In this document: piece after piece, positions 12,096 through 23,632 of the stretch
Layout: every line of letters begins with the position of its first letter
How positions within the stretch are numbered: the first letter of the stretch is position 1
Assembly: GCA_034401795.1 (NCBI GenBank)
Contig: CM067359.1
Location: 143,226,233-143,290,232 of the forward strand
Source: Chaetoderma sp. LZ-2023a
Taxonomy: Eukaryota; Mollusca; Caudofoveata; Chaetodermatida; Chaetodermatidae
Length of the DNA stretch: 64,000 bases
Reading direction: 5' to 3'
The notes under the pieces: model-generated
Database searches by the model: none
What the model was told of the DNA's origin: nothing
What the model saw: only the letters and a program-made list of their open reading frames with translations
Made by a program: the position numbers and the translations under genes

Positions 12096-12309
12096 TTAAC
12101 CCTTTCACTGATGAATTCCCTATATTCTCAAGACATCCATAGTTCCATACAGTAAAACTGTTGAATATTTTGAAATTAATTTGACTGGAAGCCATTGCTA
12201 CCTTAAGGCACAATAGCTTTGGGTCAAATTAATTTCAAAATATTCAACAAAATAAGTTTTATATCATAAAGAATATACTTTTTCCAGGATTTATGGGTGA
12301 AAGGGTTAA
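12096..12309. mobile_element. TTAA-flanked MITE (piggyBac-like termini)
   Basis: This 214-bp element has 13-bp perfect terminal inverted repeats, ttaaccctttcac at the left and gtgaaagggttaa at the right. Inside is an M2 foldback (gttgaatattttgaaatt ... aatttcaaaatattcaac). TTAA target duplication with CCCTTT termini is the signature of piggyBac-type DNA transposons; there is no transposase, so the element is non-autonomous. It is the cleanest reference copy for this family in the window. Confidence 0.85.
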
Positions 12310-13379
12310 GAGACCACTTGCCTTAAAGACTATTTTCTTCATTTGCTGAATCCAATTAAGCAATGGATTTAAACCTTTATTAAGAAACCAGCTGCCATAA
12401 GAGACTGACTGCCTTCTGATTCTCACTTGGGTGGTTCTTAATACAATGTTATATAAGCTAAAACTCAAGAACTTTGCCTGACGCTATCTAGAGGTTTAGA
12501 ATAGTTTGGATGCCAATGGCCTGTTTATATACGTTCCCCGTGCGGGTAACAGTGCTACTAAGGATCTGGGATGCGGGGAACAATGTTTCCCACAAATGTG
12601 TTGTTGTCCAGGCAATGTTTAGCCGCAATAACCACATTTAAATCATTATTTTGGTGGGTAATGAGGTTATTTACCGCCATTAGCCGCCTGTCAATGTTTT
12701 TGGAGAAGATTTCCATTGGCAACCATTTTGTATGGTTGGTGGCGGGATTCCGAAAGTGGATGTTGCGATTTAAAAAACGGAGGTGATTTACAGGTGCTTA
12801 CGAAGATCGTGGATAGCTAGGGTGGTTATCCTAATGAAGGATGAAAAATGGTATTTATTGGTGACGTTGTCACCAATCCCAGTGATCCAGACTCCTGGCG
12901 TTTCGTACCAAGGTTTTGGTTACTCATCAGAGGGCTTTGGCCCAAGTTTTTGGGGTTTTTCAATATAATGTATAGCTATATCATCAAAAAGTTGTATGAT
13001 GATGATGTAAGATCAACTCTTGTCGATGAATGGATAAGATGGTTAATCTTACCTTTTAGTCGGTTTGTGTGCTCCTGTGGATCCTGAATGTGGATCCCTG
13101 TGGGAGTCCCAGGAAAAGGGTGTTGATGGCGACTTCTGATATGTCTGGGTAGAAGTTGCTTTCTCTTACCAGTACATGTCTTAATACAAGTTTAACTGCA
13201 TGTCATCAATTTCTGTTGCTAGGACTCATGTCTTCTATTTTCGCTTAAATATTGTTCAAAAGCACTGTCGCAAAAGCAGTCCACAGATTGTTTTCAATAT
13301 CTCGAAAGCTAAACCATTTGACTGAAAGTCATTGGAAGTGGCACTGATTGATGTAAAACTCAATAAAGATTATTTGAGG
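12310..13379. other. Non-coding stretch, nothing recognised
   Basis: Several 60-80-codon open frames occur on the + strand (12571-13087) without conserved motifs, splice-site pairs or agreement between frames. I see no gene. Confidence 0.5.
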
Positions 13380-13384
13380 TGCCA

Positions 13385-13433
13385 ATGTTCCAGGTGAGCG
13401 ATACATGCCCCTTGGGCCTCTTGTTACCCTTGC
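13385..13433 (+). mobile_element. Right terminus of pearl/Helentron-like element
   Basis: The sequence ccaggtgagcgatacat then ccccttgggcctcttgtt contains the inverse of the left-end motif gctcacctgg, placed subterminally, and ends in CTTGTT. It pairs structurally with the left ends at 11112 and the other H copies. Confidence 0.6.
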
Positions 13434-13504
13434 TGCCTAGGGGGAACCAGATAATACATTCAGATCTGTGTGTGTGTGTCCCGCGATATCGTTATTTATT
13501 ATTA

Positions 13505-14220
13505 GGTAGATATATTATTTGCTCAAGGCCAAATGAGCTTATGCCATCGCGACTGTCTGTCCTTCCGAAACGTCTTTAAAATCTCTGATTCTGCTTGGGA
13601 AAAATTCATACGTAAAAATACATGGCCGCCATGGACCAATCAAAATGTAGCGTGTTTGGCGGTTATATGGGATTTCTTTATTTGATGGATCTTGAAACCG
13701 AAATTGTTTTTATGTCGTTTTTTTAGTATGCTGATTTTAAATATTCCACTTTAGAAGCTGTCGGGCGAATGGTTGGTGGGCATCTTTGATCATTTTCATG
13801 CCAAAAACTCCCATACTAAATAAAGCAATAGGAAATTTAAACTGTGTTCTTGAGAACCAATCGGTCGATTTCAATTATATTTGCCAGGAAGCATCCTTAG
13901 GGCATAGCAATCCTATATTGTCAAATGAAACCCATCGGCAAATTTGGCCAGCTGCCATCTTTAATCTTGGCCGATTTTTTTTTTAAATGTCTAAATATTA
14001 TCTCCAAACGCACTTGGGGGATAAATTCGAAACTCTTGAAACATCACCTAGGGCAACAGCTGAACCCAGTTTGATGGAACTTGATTGGCCAAATGCTTAG
14101 GCGACCATCTTGGATAATCTGGTTTTTGTGAAAACGGATCGGGTTGAAAGTGGGAGATGGATTAGGGTTTAAGGGCGATTAAAGTTTGTTCAAGGGAAGT
14201 TGATGTCAAATTGTTGGCAA
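13505..14220 (+). mobile_element. Pearl/Helentron-like element, copy H3
   Basis: It opens ttgctcaaggcc, then aaatgagcttatgcc, and reproduces the internal text of H2 (ggaccaatcaaaatgtagc, ttgagaaccaatcgg, gccatctt-gg). No coding capacity is seen. The order of blocks differs from H2, which suggests internal rearrangement of repeat units. Confidence 0.55.
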
Positions 14221-14572
14221 ACGCTTTTATTGTCAAAATTGGCCAAGAAAATCAAATATGAATTGGTTTGTAAATGTCCAGAATAGAAGACTATTTTTGA
14301 ACATTTATCACTGAAATTAACGTCTCGATATAGTCATGATAGTTTTATTAGAAATAATCTTCCGTTGGATTGCAAAGGACAAATTTCTCAAGATTAGTCC
14401 AGAAGCAGTTCTGGCCAGCTTATTTAAACTGTCAATTATGGATTTAAGCAGGACAGACCATGTTATCTCGATGATATATTTTATTTAATCCCTTATCAAT
14501 GTTAATCATGTCTTCATATTATTATTTATTTCATGTGGACACACTGTTGAATAAGTTTTCATTAATATTAAT

Positions 14573-14755
14573 TAACTCTTACCACTATGGTGTCAAAATT
14601 TTAAATCTTCAAATTAAATTGTAAGATAAACTGGTGTTCTTTTTCAACAAATTGATAGCAATATCATTCCACCAAAATTGTTGAAAATGTAAACCGGTTT
14701 CTTTGCTATTTTTGTTGAAAAAGATAAGATATTGACATCAGAGTGATACAGGTTA
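14573..14755. mobile_element. Foldback MITE (second TIR type)
   Basis: Left end taactcttaccactatggtg and right end agagtgatacaggtta are imperfect inverted repeats, and an inner pair ttcaacaaattg / aattgttgaaaa flanks the centre. The same family is present, better preserved, at 59876-60081. Confidence 0.65.
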
Positions 14756-14879
14756 TGTATATCAGATCATGTTGTGTAAATTATATATGATCTACAATAT
14801 CTGTTAACATGTTATTCAAATAGTGAGTTGATCTATACAAATAAAATAAGCAAGTGTCTAATCGTTTGTATAGCATTAA

Positions 14880-15112
14880 GTAATCTTTTAATTCTCAAAG
14901 CGGGCAAAAATGTCTTCTGCTGTGGTTTTAAGAAATGTCCATTTGCAGACCAAGAGACTATTTTTGAAAATTTACCACAAATGACTGGCTCGACAACCAT
15001 GCCAGTCATTCCAGTGGTAAGATTTCAAAAAATGTTCTCTTGGCCTGTAAATGGACATTCAATAAACAATTATTTTGTAATTCTTGACCAAATTTAGCCA
15101 TTAAAGGGTTAA
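14880..15112. mobile_element. M1 foldback MITE with CCCTTT-type end
   Basis: The arms aaatgtccatttgcagacc and ggcctgtaaatggacatt surround an actggctcgacaacc centre. The right flank ends ttaaagggttaa at 15101-15112. A tract of 17 C residues follows at 15223-15239. Confidence 0.65.
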
Positions 15113-15235
15113 GCCATTGCATATCACTTTCTCTCCCACTAATGTAATAAATTCCTGCAGTAGTGGCATGGGTCATAAACAATCTATTGGGGCTATAGCA
15201 ATAGAGCACCAAAAAATGCCCCTCCCCCCCCCCCC

Positions 15236-15531
15236 CCCCAATTCATAAACAATTATCACATTTTACAGATTTGAACCTTTTAATCCCAGTCTCACTTTTA
15301 CAGTTATGATATACGTAAGCTGTAGAATATTTTGAAACAATTTTACTGGAAACTGGGGCTGCAATATATATATATATAGGCAGCACCAGCTTTCAGTCAA
15401 ATTAGCTTTATAATAATTCAAGGGCATTTTGATATATGCATAGAAAATCTATTATATTTGATGGTAAAAGTAGCAGTAGTAGCCATTCCCTACTTGTCCC
15501 ACCTGATAAATGCCGCCCCCCCCCCCCCCCA
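15236..15531. repeat. Dispersed M2-containing repeat, C tracts
   Basis: The block (caattatcacattttacag ... ttattatatttgatgg, ending in agtagcagtagtag) is repeated at 63645-63870, where its 3' triplet tail has become a long GTA array. It encloses an M2 foldback with arms near 15322-15350 and 15395-15420. A second C tract lies at 15516-15531. Confidence 0.7.
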
Positions 15532-15582
15532 AGTATTGAACTTAGTTTGGCTGTGGTTGCCTACTTACTCACAATAGCACTA

Positions 15583-17532
15583 GCAGCAATCACATTGTCA
15601 TGCTGATCACATTGTCATGGTGGTCACATTGTCATGCCGGTCACATTGTACTGCTGATCACATTGGAATGCTGGTTACATTGGCATGCTGGTCACATTGT
15701 CATGCTGGTAACATTGTAATGGTGATCACATTGTAATGCTGATCACATTGTATAATGCTGGTCACATTGTAATGCTGATCACGTCATGCTGATCACATTG
15801 TCATGCTGATCACGTTGTTATGCTGGTCACATTGTAATGTTGCTCACATTGTAAAATACTGGTCACATTGTCATCCTGATCGCATTGTCATCCTGATCGC
15901 ATTGTAAAGCTGATCACATTGTCATGCTGGTCACATTGTCATGCTGATCACTTGTCATGCCGATCACATTGTCATGCCGATCACATTGTCATGCCGGTCA
16001 CATTGTAATGCCGATCACATTGTCATGCTGATCACGTTGTCATGTTGATCACATTGTAATGCTGATCAGGCTGATCACATTGTAATGCTGATCCCATTGT
16101 AATGCTGGTTGCAACTTTGTTTTATTGTTGGCATAATGTTGTGGAATGGTTTGCTAGTGATGAAATATGATGATAAATTCCAATGATGAATGATGCACTA
16201 GCAGCAATCACATTGCCATGCTGATCACATTGTCATGCTGGTCACATTGTAATGCTGGTCACATTGTAATGCTGATCACATCCTAATGCTGGTCACATTG
16301 TAATGCTGATCACATCCTAATGCTGATCACATTGTAATGCTGGTCACATTGTCATGCTGGTCACATTTTACTGCTGATCACATTGGAATGCTGGTCACAT
16401 TGTCATGCTGGTAACATTGTAATGGTGATCACATTGGAATTCTGATCAGATTGTAATGCTGATCACATTGTAATGCTGATCACATTGTCATGCTGATCAC
16501 ATTGTAATGCTGATCACATTGTATTATGCTGGTCACATTGTAATGCTGATCACGTTGTCATGCTGATCACGTTGTCATGTTGTCATGCTGATCACATTGT
16601 TATGCTGGTCACATTGTAATGTTGTTCACATTGTATAATACTGGTCATATTGTCATCCTGATCGCATTGTAAAGCTGATCACATTGTCATGCTGGTCACA
16701 TTGTCATGCTGATCACTTGTCATGCTGATCACATTGTATTATGCTGGTCACATTGTATTATGCTGGTCACATTGTAATGCTGATCACGTTGTCATGCTGA
16801 TCACAGTGTCATGTTGTCATGCTGATCACGTTGTTATGCTGGTCACATTGTAATGTTGTTCACATTGTATAATACTGGTCATATTGTCATCCTGATCGCA
16901 TTGTAAAGCTGATCACATTGTCATGCTGGTCACATTGTCATGCTGATCACTTGTCATGCTGATCACATTGTAATGCTGATCACATTGTATTATGCTGGTC
17001 ACATTGTAATGCTGATCACGTTGTCATGCTGATCACGTTGTCATGTTGTCATGCTGATCACGTTGTTATGCTGGTCACATTGTAATGTTGTTCACATTGT
17101 ATAATACTGGTCATATTGTCATCCTGATCGCATTGTAAAGCTGATCACATTGTCATGCTGGTCACATTGTCATGCTGATCACTTGTCATGCTGATCACAT
17201 TGTGATGCCGATCACATTGTGATGCCGATCACATTGTCATGCTGGTCACATTGTAATGCCGATCACATTGTCATGCTGATTACTTTGTCATGCTGATCAC
17301 ATTGTCATGCTGATACCATTGTCATACTGATTACATTGTAATGCTGATCACGTTGTCATACTGATCACATTGTAATGCTGATCACGTTGCCATGCTGATC
17401 CCATTGTAATGCTGGTCAAGTTGTAATGCTGATCACATTGTAATGCTGGTTGCAACTTTGTTTTATTGGTGGCATACTGTTGTGGAATGGTTTGCTAGTG
17501 ATGAAATATGATGATAAATTCCAATGATGAAT
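15583..17532. repeat. 17-bp minisatellite with higher-order structure (GATCACATTGTAATGCT)
   Basis: Two arrays of a 17-bp unit lie at about 15590-16110 and 16205-17452. Units alternate gatcac / ggtcac and catgct / aatgct. Each array is framed by the same flanks: actagcagcaatcacattg before, and ggttgcaactttgttttatt followed by about 75 bp ending in ccaatgatgaat after, so the whole cassette is duplicated. In the second array a block with atgttgttcacattg, aatactggtcatattg and atcctgatcgcattg recurs at 16601, 16835 and 17067, a higher-order period of about 233 bp. There is no coding content and no spacer diversity of CRISPR kind. Confidence 0.93.
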
Positions 17533-17830
17533 CAAAAATAATTTTAATTCTGAGATTATAAGATCTTGCGTTTGTCTCTATATTTTCTTGGGCTTTTTTC
17601 AAAACTCGGCAGTGAAGCATTACACGGATAAGCTAAAATCAAGCAAAATAGAAAATGACCAAAGTCAACATAAAACTTTGATAAATAGGATCTCAAACTC
17701 TTGCCATTTCGTATCAAATTTATGGCATGTTTTTGGTAAGACCTCATTAGGAGCTCACTGAAGCTCGTTTCAAATGAGATCTTACTAAACTCGTGTTATA
17801 AATTTGATATGAAATGGCAACTTATTTAAT
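17533..17830. other. Non-coding stretch, imperfect inverted pair
   Basis: Segments around 17698-17730 (ctcttgccatttcgtatc) and 17795-17820 (gatatgaaatggcaac) are inverted copies around a ggtaagacctcatt / atgagatcttac centre. This gives a foldback of about 125 bp. No gene is seen. Confidence 0.5.
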
Positions 17831-18223
17831 GCTTTAACACTCATATCAGCCAAAAACGGCTTCAGCAGTGGTCTTGAAAACTTTTGAAAATTTACCACTA
17901 GAATGACTGGCTGGATAACCTTTCAATTTTAAAATTTTCTAAAATAGTCTCCTCTTGGTCTGCAAATGAACTTTTAAATTTTCATGACCAAATTCAATGG
18001 TTAAAGGGGTTAAACCTTTCTCCCTCAAATTCAAAATTCGATTTTCTCATAGAAAATGTCCATTTGTATACAAGAGATTATTTTTGAAAATTTATCACTT
18101 GAATAACTGGGTCGGTTATCGACTGGAACAGTTTTCAGTCAATTTTAATCTCAAAATATTCAACAGAATATTATACATTGTAAAGAATTAGCTTTTTTAG
18201 GGATTTATCATTGAAAGGGTTAA
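17831..18223. mobile_element. Two adjacent M1/M2 MITEs with CCCTTT-type ends
   Basis: The first copy runs from ctttaacactcatatcagcc at 17832 to about 18011 (ttaaaggggtta). The second runs from there to tgaaagggttaa at 18223. M1 arms are partly lost, and an M2 arm (ttttaatctcaaaatattc) is present near 18145. Confidence 0.6.
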
Positions 18224-18572
18224 AATGTCCATGCCTGTGTCAGGGTTTGTCTTAAAATGTCCATGTCTGTCTGAAGGGGAGGGGGGAGGAGTGATCCATT
18301 GCTGGTTATGTCCGGACATTTCTAACAATGCTCCGCCCACTTTGTACAGATGTTGGAATCAATTTATATAGTTTGAACAATGAATTACCAGAATTTCAAA
18401 AGTAACTATACAGGAAAGCTGTTGAATATTTTGAAACTAATTTAATTGTGTGCTGGTGCTGCCAGTTTCGAAATATTGAACAGAATGTTTATTAAATTTC
18501 AAATTCATCAAAGACACCCAATTTGTATACTTGGTGAACTATCAATCTTCAATGGGGGAGTTATAATGTCAT

Positions 18573-19360
18573 TAACTCACCTGGCTTACTCCTTAACTGT
18601 TTGACCGATTTCAACCATATTTGGCTGGAAGGATCCTATGCTGGTACGCTCCAGAACTTTTTTAATAATTTTGATTGGTAATTTTTTTGTGTTGAAAATC
18701 TTATGAAAAATCTACTGGAAATGGTCAAAATGCTACTCCTCCTTAGCTGCTTGACATAATCCAACCAAATTGGACTCAATGGATTCTATCGTGGTAGGCT
18801 CAAGACGATCTTTTCAGAATTTTTATTGATCAATTTTTTTTGTTTTTGGTGAAAAACTTTTATGAAAAATCTACCGGAAATGGTCAAAATGCTACTCCAC
18901 CATAGCTGCTTGACATATTTCCACCAAATTTGACTAGATGAATTCTATGGTGGTAGGCTCTAGATCTTCTATTCAGAATTTTGATTGATAAAGTGTGTGT
19001 GTGAAAATCCTAGATTTTATGAAAAATTTATCAGAAATTGTCAAAACCCTACTTCCTAGTTTTACATATTTCAAACAAATTTAGCTAGAATGACCCTATC
19101 ATGATGGTAGAATCCAGAACTTATATTCAGAATTTTGATTGATCAATGTTTTGGGTGAAAATCATATGGTTAGGGATGTTAGGGCATTATATGGACTGTT
19201 TGGTTCAGATTCTTCCAAAAGCACCAAATTTGGCCTCGATGTCACCCATGCCATACTGTTTTGGTTTTTGATGGACACCAAGACAGCCCCCCCCCCCTCC
19301 CCCCTCCTGGGTCAGCCATATTGGCAAAATCCAATAGGGCCGCCAGCTGGATTATAGGTC
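18573..19360 (+). mobile_element. Pearl/Helentron-like element, copy H4 with internal tandem repeats
   Basis: The left end is cattaactcacctggc. Inside, a unit of about 145-160 bp (gctactcc, ttgacatatttc-acc, attctatggtggtaggctc, agaattttgattgat, then a ttatgaaaaatct-ccgg block) repeats about four times at 18590, 18733, 18891 and 19049. No transposase or other coding region is present. Confidence 0.65.
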
Positions 19361-19599
19361 AGTCGTAGTTAAAAAAACCCAAAAGGACTAGAATCATGAA
19401 TAATACGACTTGTTATATGTTTCCGTGGTTGGGGAATCCCATTCTGATCTTATTTTGCAGATTTGATGGGCGTCATCCTAGATCCCGCAAAATCATTTCC
19501 CATCATTAGCTGTATGTTGCATAAGTGTGAGATCTTCTCCACAGAAACATTTTAATTAGTATGTACATCTGGGCCACACTTAACTCAAGTCAAAGGGAA

Positions 19600-20390
19600 T
19601 GAAATTTACATATCTCACAAATTGAAGGTGGTTGAGGAGCTGGCCAAGACAGAAGTTCTCAAATTGGTCAAGAGGACGCACTTATGTTCATGCAGGCTCC
19701 TGTGATGATGCACGATGGCTCCTTCCCCCTAATTGCCTCACAGCTCCAGTCAATGAGATGTGGTATTTCTTCAACGTAGTGCTCCAGGGTCCATTAGCTC
19801 TTCATGGTCTTGAGATCTGTGGCGATGCCAATCTGGATGTGAGGGAGAAGATCACATGCACAATCTCGCCCCTCATGCCGCTGTACCTGCTCAAGCAGTC
19901 AGTCTACTCAAAATATTGCAAGAAGGTAATGGGCCCACATGAGACATTCAATATGTGGAATCGACATTCACAAACTGTATCTGAATTCTGGTCAACCAAT
20001 ATCGAACTGAAGCTGCTGATGGCTTGCTTTTTGTGGTCACTTCCAGAGGGGGACTTCGTACTATATGTGTAAGCATGCGGGCGCATGGCAAAGCTGCGGA
20101 ACTCGAGAGCCCTGAGGCCCTAACGCTGTTCATGCTGTCCGGACCTGATGGCACATGGATGTTTGTGGAGTTGTCAGCCATCCACAACCCACCGTCATCA
20201 TCCACCGCTAATCCCGAGGAAGGACACAGCTTACAAGTCAAGTTTCGAAAGGATGTACTATCATTCATTGCGGGTATGGAGTAGCTGGGCAACCCTTTCT
20301 ACAAGTCAGGTGCTTGTAGCACTCGATACACAGAGTGGCATGGAACAGGCCATCGCTGCCTGTCTATTTTAATTCAGTGAAGCTGGCCAA
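19600..20390 (+). pseudogene. Decayed protein-like stretch, unidentified
   Basis: Composition changes here to balanced, codon-like sequence. One + frame reads through 19632-20072 (contains LQGPLALHGLEICGDANLDV and SQTVSEFWSTNIELK). A second frame, overlapping near 20015-20030, continues with GLLFVVTSRGGLRTICVSM, then SPEALTLFMLSGPDGTWMF up to GME and a stop at 20281. In-frame text then continues after that stop (GNPFYKSGACSTRYTEW). The reading passes from one frame to the other at about 20020, which looks like a single frameshift in an old coding sequence. I do not recognise the family. It could be a retrocopy, a transposase remnant or a host exon. Chance cannot be excluded. Confidence 0.35.
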
Positions 20391-21004
20391 TCCCTTCATG
20401 CAGCATATGTCATTGAAAGGCTGGAAAAGGCTACAGTACCAGTATTTGATACTATCATGTGGAACAGATGCTAACCTTTGCTAACTGACCTGACTCCAAG
20501 AAAAAGGTAGTTATGGCAGTGGCGTACTACAGGCGAGTTCTACTGGAGGCAGACCACCTCTGTCCAGCAAGAAATCTGTGACTTCAATGACTGGGTTTAG
20601 CACAAAGTTGGCGCCAATACATGGTAACCACTATGGACCACTCTCGGAGACGCTTCAGTGGCATGTGCCATTCTCTTGCACTAGAGCTGCATCAAGACAT
20701 GCACAGGAAGGTGCAAATGCACCCACACCGTTGCTCGATGCACATACCTATGCAAATGCAAATGTGGGTGCGTTAATGCTGGTGGTGATGACCAGTAGTA
20801 CTTATTGCTGGCATCACAGAGCACAAGCCAGAACATATATGTAGTAATCATTGGTAATCATTGAATTGGTATTGTGTTACTAAAGCGGACCTTGTATTGT
20901 ATTTTTAACATTTTAATGCACATAGTGGCATAGTAATAGCATTATGTCAGCAGATGTCATCTCCCAAAAATTATAATAATAATTGTTCTGGAATAATCTT
21001 TGTT
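20391..21004. other. Non-coding, nothing recognised
   Basis: No motif, repeat or splice structure stands out. An 88-codon open frame at 20578-20844 has no support. Confidence 0.45.
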
Positions 21005-23632
21005 AAATTTTTGTCTCGCCTGCGATGCGGGATCGAGACATAGGTATCACTTTTCTGGCGGCGGCGGAAACGTTTAAGTTAAGTTTATCTCGGCAATGAT
21101 GATGACAGTGATCCAATTGGAACCAAACTTGGGTGCATGGTAATATACATCAAAAGGAAGCAGCCAGCCGATAAAAAGGCCATGAGGTCATGGTTACAGG
21201 GGTCAAACGTTACAGTATAATCTTTGTTAATATTTTACGTTAAGTTTTTGCGTTAAACAAAAGTTATTGCCTTATATCTCAGCAATGCGTAATCCAATTG
21301 GAGCCAAACTTGGGTACGTGGTGATATACATCAAAAGGAAGCAGCATGCTGATGCAGACATCATGCGGTCAAGGTTATGGGGGTCAAAGGTCGCTGTATA
21401 AGTTTTTGCATTAAGCAAAAGTTATTGCCTTATATCTCAGCAATGCCTGATCCGATTGGAACCAAACTTGGATACATGGTGATATACATTGAATGGAAGC
21501 AGCCCACCGATAAAGCGGTCATGACGTCAAGGTTGTGGGGTCAAAGGTCACAGTATAATCTTTGTTAATATTTTACGTTACGTTTTTGCGTTAAACAAAA
21601 GTTATTGTCTTATATCTCAGCAATGCCTGATCCAAATGGAACCAAACTTGGATACATGAAGATATACATCGAAATGAAGCAGCACGCTGATGCAGGCATC
21701 ATCCGTTCAAGGTTATGGGGTCAAAGGTCACGGTATAATCTTTGTTAATATTTTACATTAAGTTTTTGCGTTAAACAAAAGTTATTACCTTATATCTCAA
21801 CAATGCCTTATCCAATTGAAACCAAACTTGGGTACATGGTGATTTACATTTAACGGATGCAGCATGCTGATGCAGACATCATGAGGTCAAGGTTATGGGG
21901 TCAAAGGTCACGGTATGATCTTTGTTAATATTTTGTGTTAAACAAAAGTTATTGTCTTATATCTCAGCTATGCCTGATCCAATTGGAACCAAACTTGGAT
22001 ACATGGAGATATACATTGAAAGGAAGCAGAATGCTGATTCATGCGTTCAAGGTTATGGGGTCAAAGGTCATGGTATAATCTTTGTTAATACTTTACGTTC
22101 AGTTTTTGCGTTAAACAAAAGTTATTGTCATATCTCAACAATGCCTGATCCAATTGGAACCAAACTTGGGTACATGGAGATATACATCGAAAGGAAGCAG
22201 CACGCTGATGCAGGCATCATGAGGTCAAGTTTATTTAAGGTTTTTGTCTCGCCTGCGAAGCAGGATCAAGACATGGGTATCACTTTTCCGGCGGCAGCGT
22301 AAACATTTAAGTTAAGTTTATATCTCAGCAACCAAACTTGGGTGCATGGTAATATACATCAAAAAAGCACCCCGCCCATGAAAAGGTCATAGTTACAGGG
22401 GTCAAAGGTTACAGTATAAGCTTTGTTAAAATTTTACGTTAAACAAAAGTTATTGCCTTATATCTCAGCAATGCATGATCCAATTGGAACCAAACTTGGG
22501 TACATGGTGATATACATCAAAAGGAAGCAGCATGCTGATGCTGACATCATTTGGTCAAGGCTATGGTGGTCAAAGGTCATGGTATAATCTTTGTTAATAT
22601 TTTATGGGTTTTTTGCATTAAACAAAAGTTATTGCCTTATATCTCAGCAATGCCTGATCCAATTGGAACCAAACTTGGGTACATGGTGATATACATTGAA
22701 TGGAAGCAGTCCGCTGATAAAGCGGTCATGATGTCACGGTTATGGGGTCAAAGGTCACAATATAATCTTTGTTAATATTTTACGTTAAGTTTTTGCATTA
22801 AACAAAAGTTATTGTCTTATATCTCGGCAATGCCTGATCCAATTGGATACATGGTTACCTATAATGATAGGATGCAACATGATGATGTTGGGGTCAGAAG
22901 GTCAAAGGTCAATATCACTGTGACCTTGATACAGAACTCTGCTTTTTCAACATTAAGTTTTTGCGTTTAGCAAAACCTCTCAGCTTATATTTCAGGACTG
23001 GTTAAGCCCATTGCAACTACACTTGGATACATGGTTACCTATAATGATTGGAAGCAGTGTGATGATGTTGGTCTCACAAGGTCAAGGTCAATGTGACATT
23101 GATGCAGAACTTTGTTATTTCAACATTAAGTTTTAGCATTTAGCAAAGCTTTTCAGCTTATATTGCAGGATTGCTTAAGACTATTGCAACTAAACTTGGA
23201 TACATTGTTACCTATAATGTTAGGAAGCAGCATGATGATGTTGGTGTCAGAAGGTCAAAGGTCAATATCACTGTGACTTTGATACAGAACTCTGCTTTTT
23301 TAACATTAAGTTTTTGCGTTTAGCAAAACGTCTCGTCTTATATTTCAGGATTGGTTACACCTAATGCATCTAAACTTGGATACATGGTTACCTAATGATA
23401 GGATGCAGCATGATGATTTTGGGATCACAAGGTCAAGGTCACTGTGACCTTGATATAGAAAAAAACCTTTCCGCTTATTTCAGGATTGGTTAAGGCTATT
23501 ACAACTTGGAAACCTGGATACCTATAATGTTATGAAGCAGCATGATAACATTGAGGGCAGAAGGTCAAAGGTCAAGGTAACTGTGACAAACACGGGACAG
23601 GCGAGACATTTAATTCCGCGGAATTCTTGTTT
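21005..23632 (+). mobile_element. Tandem-core element(s) with TGTCTCGCCTG / CAGGCGAGACA ends
   Basis: The left end at 21013 (tgtctcgcctgcgatgcggg, then ggcggcggcggaaacg) and the right end at 23594-23606 (caggcgagaca, then cgcggaattcttgttt) are inverted to each other. Between them about 13 units of 160-185 bp repeat: ttatatctcagcaatgcc, tgatccaattggaacc, aaacttgg-tacatgg, gatatacat, gaagcag, ggtcaaaggtca, ttgttaatattttacg. A second left end at 22243 (tgtctcgcctgcgaagcagg) shows that one copy is joined to or nested in another. Units after 22830 belong to a diverged subtype. Apparent open frames of 60-126 codons are repeat readings. Confidence 0.8.

Noticed and set aside
15583..17452. Possible CRISPR-like array
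   Set aside because: Units of 17 bp are directly adjacent with no variable spacers; this is a minisatellite in an animal genome. The same holds for 8480-9000.
21377..22775. Similar 60-126-codon open frames (ISAMPDPIGTKLGYM readings)
   Set aside because: They repeat with the tandem unit of a non-coding element and lack a common start or end.
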